Source of the DNA: Verrucomicrobia bacterium UBA1200
GTDB lineage: Bacteria; Verrucomicrobiota; Kiritimatiellia; RFP12; UBA1067
Reading direction: 5' to 3'
Assembly: GCA_002309765.1 (NCBI GenBank)
Contig: DBXY01000019.1
Span: 1,201-65,200 of the forward strand
DNA length: 64,000 nt
Position numbers and translations under genes: made by a program. The stretch's first letter is position 1. The number at the start of each line of letters is the position of its first letter. Below are positions 60,958 through 64,000 of this stretch, one piece after another. Below the pieces are notes generated by a model. That model made no database searches. It worked only from the letters and a program-made list of their open reading frames with translations, and was not told the DNA's origin.

Positions 60958-63558
60958 TTAGGCGAATTTCGCCTTGCCGTTTTCGGCGGTTACGCTCACC
61001 GTGTCGCCGGGCTGATAATCGCCGGCGATGATCCGGCGGGCAATCGGCGTTTCCAGCTCCCGCTGGATGGCGCGTTTCACCGGACGCGCGCCGTACACAG
61101 GGTCGAACCCCGCTTCGGCGATTGCGTCGATTCCGGCATCGTCTACCGTCAACTTCAGCTCCTGCTCCTCAAGGCGCTTGCGCAAATCCTCCAACTGGAG
61201 TTTTACGATCTCACGAATCTGCTCGCGGCCCAGCGGCTGGAACAGCACCGTTTCGTCAAGCCGGTTCAGAAATTCCGGGCGGAATTTGGTCTTCAGCAGG
61301 GCGGTTACCGCCTCGCGGGTCTCCGCCGGAATGCCGTTCGGACCGGATTGCCCGCCGGTGTCGGCCAGCAGTTCCGACCCCAGATTGGAGGTCATGATCA
61401 CCGCCGCGTTGCGGAAGCTCACGGTACGCCCGTGCGAATCGGTCAACCGTCCGTCGTCCAGCACCTGCAACAGCAGGTTGAACACATCGGGGTGGGCCTT
61501 CTCGATTTCGTCCAGCAGTACCACGCAGTAAGGTTTGCGCCGTACCGCCTCGGTCAGCTGACCGCCTTCTTCGTAGCCCACGTATCCGGGAGGCGCTCCG
61601 ACCAGCCTCGACACGGTGTGTTTCTCCATGTATTCGGACATATCGATACGCACAATGTTGTTTTCGTCGTCGAAAAGCGTCTCCGCCAGTGCCTTGGCCA
61701 GTTCTGTCTTGCCCACGCCGGTCGGGCCTAGGAAGAGGAACGCGCCCATCGGGCGGCGGCGGTTTTTGATACCGGCGCGCGACCGCAGAACCGCGTCCGC
61801 AACGGCGTCAACCGCCTCGTTTTGACCGATCACCCGGCGGTGCAGCTCGTCCGCCAGGCGGACGAACTTTTCCCGTTCGCCGGCCAGCAGTTTGGAAACC
61901 GGAATGCCCGCCCAGCGGGAAACCACTCCGGCAATGCCGTCGGATGTGACCTCCTCGTGAAGCATGGCTTCCCCGTCCGGTCCGGCTTTTTGCTGCAATT
62001 CCGCCAATTTCTTTTCCAGTCCGGGGATGATCCCGTACTTCAGCTCCGCCGAGCGGTTGAGGTTCGACTCGCGCTCGGCCCGCTCGTATTCGTTGCGGGC
62101 CGCCTCCAGCTGTTCGCGGATTTTGCCGCGTTCGCCGATGGCGAGTTTTTCCGCCTGCCACTTTGCGGTCATGGCGTCGGCGCTGGCCTTGAGTTCGGCC
62201 AACTCGCGCACCAATTCCTCCAACCGCTGCTTAGAGGCGTTGTCCTTCTCCTTGCGGAGCGCGGTTTCCTCAATCTGCAACCTGGTCACTTTGCGGCTGA
62301 TTTCGTCCAATTCAGCCGGCATGGAATCCATTTCGGTGCGGATTGAGGCGCACGCCTCGTCCAGCAAATCAATCGCCTTGTCCGGCAGAAACCGGTCTTG
62401 GATGTAGCGGTCGGAAAGCACGGCGGCGGAAACCAGCGCGGCGTCCTGAATTCGGACGTGGTGGTAGTTCTCGAAACGTTCCTTGATGCCACGCAGGATG
62501 GAGATGGTGTCCTCCACGGACGGCGGATCAACCATGACCGGCTGGAACCGGCGTTCCAACGCAGCGTCTTTCTCCATGTAGCGGCGGTACTCGTCCAGCG
62601 TGGTGGCTCCGATGCAATGGAGTTCGCCGCGCGCCAGCATCGGCTTCAGCATATTGCCGGCATCGGACGATCCTTCGGTTTTGCCGGCCCCGACAATGGT
62701 GTGTATCTCATCGATAAACAGCAGGATTTTCCCTTCGGCGGCTCGGATTTCGTTCAACACCGCTTTCAGACGTTCCTCGAATTCTCCGCGGTATTTCGCG
62801 CCGGCCATTAGCGCGGTCATGTCCAGCGAAAACACTGTGCGGTCCCGCAACCCCTCGGGAACGTCGCCGCGGACAATACGCTGCGCCAATCCCTCCACGA
62901 TGGCGGTTTTGCCCACCCCCGGCTCGCCGATCAGAACCGGATTGTTCTTGGTTTTACGGGATAGGATGCGCACCACGTCCCGGATTTCCGAATCGCGCCC
63001 GATAACCGGATCTAGCTTGCCGCGTTTGGCCAGCTCCACCAGATCCGTACCGTATTTCTTCAACGCCTCGTACTGACCTTCGGGATTGTCGGTGGTGATA
63101 CGCTGGTTGCCGCGAATCTGCCGCAGCGCTTCCAGCAGTTTGTTGGTGTCCGCGCCGGATTCGGACAGCAACCGGCCGCAGACGGTTTTTTTGCCGCTGT
63201 CCACCATTGCCAGGAGCAGATGCTCGACCGACAGATATTCATCCTTCAACCGCGTTGCGAAATCCCCGGCCTTGACCAGCATCGAGTTGAATTCCTGCGT
63301 TACGTAAATCTTGCCGTCCTCGACGGCCCCGCTAATTCGGGGCAACCGGTCCAGTTCCGCCTCGACTTTCGCCATAAGCTGCGGAACGGAAATGCCGACG
63401 CGCTCAAGTAACGGACCGACGATGCCGTCACGGTCTCCCAGCATCGCCGCCAGCAAGTGTAAGGTTTCCAACTGCTGTTGCGAATTGCGGATGGCCAGTT
63501 CTCTGGCCCCCTGTAAAGCCGCTTGCGCCTTTTGCGTCCATTTGTTTAAGTCTAACAT
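60958..63558 (-). CDS. clpB: ATP-dependent disaggregase ClpB
   Basis: This 866-residue Hsp100 chaperone dissolves protein aggregates with DnaK. The N-domain is followed by NBD1 (Walker A GEPGVGKT, Walker [16 protein letters not shown]), a coiled-coil M domain (about residues 400-520, rich in [22 protein letters not shown] heptads) and NBD2 ([58 protein letters not shown]). The M domain distinguishes it from ClpA/ClpC. The start is ATG 63558, after AAAGGGGA; an in-frame TTG 21 bases earlier is less likely. It lies behind a sigma-54-type promoter. Confidence 0.96.
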   Translation of the reverse strand: MLDLNKWTQKAQAALQGARELAIRNSQQQLETLHLLAAMLGDRDGIVGPLLERVGISVPQLMAKVEAELDRLPRISGAVEDGKIYVTQEFNSMLVKAGDFATRLKDEYLSVEHLLLAMVDSGKKTVCGRLLSESGADTNKLLEALRQIRGNQRITTDNPEGQYEALKKYGTDLVELAKRGKLDPVIGRDSEIRDVVRILSRKTKNNPVLIGEPGVGKTAIVEGLAQRIVRGDVPEGLRDRTVFSLDMTALMAGAKYRGEFEERLKAVLNEIRAAEGKILLFIDEIHTIVGAGKTEGSSDAGNMLKPMLARGELHCIGATTLDEYRRYMEKDAALERRFQPVMVDPPSVEDTISILRGIKERFENYHHVRIQDAALVSAAVLSDRYIQDRFLPDKAIDLLDEACASIRTEMDSMPAELDEISRKVTRLQIEETALRKEKDNASKQRLEELVRELAELKASADAMTAKWQAEKLAIGERGKIREQLEAARNEYERAERESNLNRSAELKYGIIPGLEKKLAELQQKAGPDGEAMLHEEVTSDGIAGVVSRWAGIPVSKLLAGEREKFVRLADELHRRVIGQNEAVDAVADAVLRSRAGIKNRRRPMGAFLFLGPTGVGKTELAKALAETLFDDENNIVRIDMSEYMEKHTVSRLVGAPPGYVGYEEGGQLTEAVRRKPYCVVLLDEIEKAHPDVFNLLLQVLDDGRLTDSHGRTVSFRNAAVIMTSNLGSELLADTGGQSGPNGIPAETREAVTALLKTKFRPEFLNRLDETVLFQPLGREQIREIVKLQLEDLRKRLEEQELKLTVDDAGIDAIAEAGFDPVYGARPVKRAIQRELETPIARRIIAGDYQPGDTVSVTAENGKAKFA

Positions 63559-63589
63559 TCTAAAATCCCCTTTCTTCAACGTCTTTATA

Positions 63590-63607
63590 AAGCATTAGCT
63601 GTGCCAA
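63590..63607 (-). promoter_or_regulatory. Sigma-54 (-24/-12) promoter of clpB
   Basis: Reverse-strand TTGGCACAGCTAATGCTT has GG and GC exactly 10 bases apart and matches TGGCAC-N5-TTGC(A/T) except for one base (A for T). The predicted start near 63580 leaves a 22-base leader containing the AAAGGGGA ribosome site. Confidence 0.6.
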
Positions 63608-63639
63608 ACCGTATGGACAATATTATCAGCTCACACTAT

Positions 63640-63671
63640 GACACTTATGTCGCATTTGTGACATTTTTGTC
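63640..63671. promoter_or_regulatory. Two GACA-N4-TGTC palindromes 20 bp apart upstream of clpB
   Basis: GACACTTATGTC (63640-63651) and GACATTTTTGTC (63660-63671) share the form GACA-N4-TGTC and start exactly 20 bases, two helical turns, apart. They sit roughly 60-80 bases upstream of the predicted sigma-54 start, where an enhancer-binding protein could dock. Confidence 0.5.
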
Positions 63672-63727
63672 CCACTGTTTGGCTGCATGAAATTATTCTC
63701 GTCCCTCGTTACTCATCCTTTGTCATT

Positions 63728-63747
63728 GTTCCGCCACGTAATCTCAT
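63728..63747 (-). repeat. Start-codon repeat, copy 1 (reverse)
   Basis: Reverse strand ATGAGATTACGTGGCGGAAC, read as the start MRLRGGTMTKDE followed by a stop. It is one of four related 20-mers within 250 bases. Confidence 0.6.
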
Positions 63748-63806
63748 TTTCTTTTCCCACTGTACCACCCCCGCGCCGGTCCCAGACAAATCCCGCCGTC
63801 TAGACT

Positions 63807-63826
63807 TTTCCGCCACAAAGTCTCAT
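63807..63826 (-). repeat. Start-codon repeat, copy 2 (reverse)
   Basis: Reverse strand ATGAGACTTTGTGGCGGAAA, read as MRLCGGKV followed by a stop. It overlaps a TAGACTTT/AAAGTCT inverted repeat (63801-63823) resembling the one at 31945-31970. Confidence 0.6.
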
Positions 63827-63906
63827 TTTATGGTTTACAGCCGGTCGCGCTTCGACCCCGATGGGAGGATCTGCGGGTGCAACCCCGGCGTGAAGGGCGG
63901 GGCTGG

Positions 63907-63963
63907 ATGAGACTACGTTGCGGAACAGAAGCGTGGGAGAGACGCGGCGAAGTGACGATATGA
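63907..63963 (+). CDS. Possible 18-residue leader peptide beginning with the start-codon repeat (copy 3)
   Basis: ATGAGACTACGTTGCGGAAC (63907-63926) opens a frame coding MRLRCGTEAWERRGEVTI and stopping at TGA 63961-63963. That stop overlaps the next ATG (63960) as ATGA, the arrangement of a translationally coupled leader and gene. The upstream sequence is GC-rich without a clear ribosome site. It could simply be repeat sequence without translation. Confidence 0.35.
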   Translation: MRLRCGTEAWERRGEVTI

Positions 63964-64000
63964 AACCACGTGGCGGAAAATATGCGAAGATCGGGCTTTC
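63960..64000 (+). CDS. Possible start of a gene running off the window (copy 4 of the repeat)
   Basis: ATGAAACCACGTGGCGGAAA (63960-63979) begins a frame MKPRGGKYAKIGLS that is still open at the window edge. Only 14 residues are visible, so neither gene status nor function can be judged. Confidence 0.3.
   Translation, partial: MKPRGGKYAKIGL

Noticed and set aside
63558..63579. TTG at 63579 as the clpB start
   Set aside because: It would coincide with the predicted transcript start and lack a ribosome site; ATG 63558 follows AAAGGGGA and matches the ClpB N-terminus.

Overview
The window reads as chromosomal DNA of a Gram-negative, polysaccharide-degrading bacterium, most likely in the PVC superphylum (Kiritimatiellota, Lentisphaerota or relatives). 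That placement is inference. It rests on many exported glycoside hydrolases, exported Gfo/Idh/MocA oxidoreductases (one with a Tat motif), large type II/IV pseudopilins with FTL(V/I)E(L) leaders, an LptF/LptG permease, and generally high GC.

Layout. 1-2157: an LptF/LptG permease cut by the window edge and a ferredoxin-ETF alpha protein, in visibly GC-richer DNA, followed by tRNA-Gly(TCC). 2338-8257: an arabinan-degrading operon (GH51, then a GH127-GH43 fusion) with its own promoter. 8848-15236: a six-gene biotin/thiamine operon (bioB-bioD-bioA-bioW/F fusion-thi4-thiE) behind a clear TPP riboswitch. 15244-19174: a multi-span membrane protein, GH76 mannanase, CorA and IF-1. 19175-22368: a relic-rich spacer, a small membrane-anchored protein, an M24 peptidase and a prepilin-like protein. 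22504-31846: a carbohydrate cluster (GH127-like/esterase fusion, GH36, a large secreted protein) with a divergent XylR-like regulator. 31921-35410: an exported oxidoreductase-like lipoprotein plus an ABC-2 exporter. 35515-40103: a secreted GH42-like protein diverging from a Tat-type oxidoreductase and a SWIM protein. 40111-44196: symporter, tgt, yajC and an RgpF-like protein. 44293-49855: two paralogous pseudopilins followed by a MacB-like ABC transporter. 49982-52097: uxuA plus an SDR fructuronate reductase. 52348-54442: a lipase-like lipoprotein and two membrane proteins. 54614-58497: aminotransferase, ispG and a beta-CASP nuclease. 58489-60957: a low-GC insertion carrying one SF2 helicase-HNH gene. 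60958-63607: clpB. 63608-64000: a repeat-rich region.

How it fits together. The hydrolases act on arabinose-, galactose-, mannose- and uronate-containing plant or host glycans. The symporter, uxuA and the SDR enzyme could feed released sugars and uronates into central metabolism, and the XylR-like protein probably senses a sugar.

The best candidates for something undescribed are: (1) the 2.46 kb AT-rich insertion between two convergent housekeeping genes, bounded by a perfect 12-bp direct repeat and holding a lone helicase-HNH gene that looks like a one-gene defence module; (2) the TPP riboswitch placed in front of biotin genes; (3) a sigma-54-type promoter with two evenly spaced palindromes in front of clpB; (4) a family of repeats at the right edge, each of which supplies an ATG and the first codons of a short reading frame.
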